DNA of 6,070 nucleotides from Oscillospiraceae bacterium (GTDB lineage: Bacteria; Bacillota; Clostridia; Oscillospirales; Ruminococcaceae), in the NCBI GenBank assembly GCA_017410745.1, contig JAFPPJ010000251.1, forward strand, positions 1 through 6,070, read 5' to 3'. A model generated the notes under the pieces. It saw only the letters and a list, made by a program, of their open reading frames with translations, had not been told where the DNA came from and ran no database searches. Both the position numbers and the translations under genes were made by a program. Every line of letters begins with the position of its first letter. Positions within the stretch are counted from its first letter, which is position 1. Below, piece after piece: positions 5,987-6,070 of the stretch.

Positions 5987-6070
5987 TTCGTTGAGATATA
6001 CCTTCCGGCGATAAAATTGGCGACTCGGTCACTTTGAATTGAACAATAGATAAAGATAGCGGGCGGAGTC
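5987..6070 (+). repeat. 93-bp-period tandem repeat, copy 2 (cut by the window edge)
   Basis: The same unit as 5894-5977, offset by exactly 93 bp. The differences are at 5991, 6014, 6015, 6023, 6065 and 6067. The 9 bases linking the copies (5978-5986, CACGGTCAG) may be the true inter-unit sequence. It is preceded by CACGGTCAG rather than the GTGACCG arm, so the long hairpin cannot form in the same way here. The copy ends exactly at the last base of the window, so its full length and the number of units are unknown. Confidence 0.85.

Larger units (their letters stand above)
5873..6070. other. Non-coding tail downstream of the ABC operon
   Basis: After the TAA at 5870-5872 no gene with a start codon and ribosome binding site is visible on either strand. 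The stretch is filled by two copies of a 93-bp-period repeat and a long inverted repeat. No classic GC hairpin followed by a clean T run is present, so where the operon's transcription ends is not obvious. The second repeat runs to the window edge, so the array may continue. Confidence 0.75.

Noticed and set aside
5873..6070. CRISPR array
   Set aside because: The repeated part is 84 bases with only 9 bases between copies; there are no short repeats with unique spacers and no cas genes.

Overview
The window looks like a low-to-moderate GC Firmicute from the gut or rumen, most likely a Ruminococcus-like member of the Oscillospiraceae. This is inferred from heavy ATA use for isoleucine, purine-rich Shine-Dalgarno sites (GGAGAG, AAAGGGG, AGGAG, AGGGAGGGG), near-consensus sigma-A promoters in AT-rich spacers, and the protein families present. 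No marker gene fixes the genus.

Layout. (1) 27-1434, minus strand: a 456-residue sugar-type ABC extracellular solute-binding lipoprotein. It has a perfect-consensus promoter (1524-1552), a structured leader, and a strong palindrome just past its stop that probably acts as a terminator. No permease or ATPase for this uptake system lies in the window. (2) 1435-1759: a 325-bp divergent intergenic region that holds both promoters and several operator-like motifs. (3) 1760-5872, plus strand: a tight three-gene operon of a MarR-family regulator and two half-size ABC exporters (TMD-NBD each). The gaps are 13 bp and then a 1-bp TAATG stop/start overlap. (4) 5873-6070: a non-coding tail with two copies of a 93-bp-period repeat, the second cut by the window edge. 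A long inverted repeat covers most of the first copy.

How the genes work together. The two half-transporters carry complementary defects. The first has Asp instead of the Walker B catalytic Glu, Gln instead of the H-loop His, and Ser for Gly in Walker A. The second has a normal Walker A, Walker B and H-loop but an LSQGQ signature. Paired, they give one degenerate and one consensus ATP site, the arrangement of heterodimeric exporters such as TM287/288, BmrCD, LmrCD and TmrAB. The MarR protein is the obvious candidate local repressor, inducible by a compound that the pump exports. The substrate cannot be read from sequence.

Nothing here is a demonstrably new system. The least explained parts are the 3' repeat array with its hairpin and the repeated ATTGTTA motif around the marR promoter.
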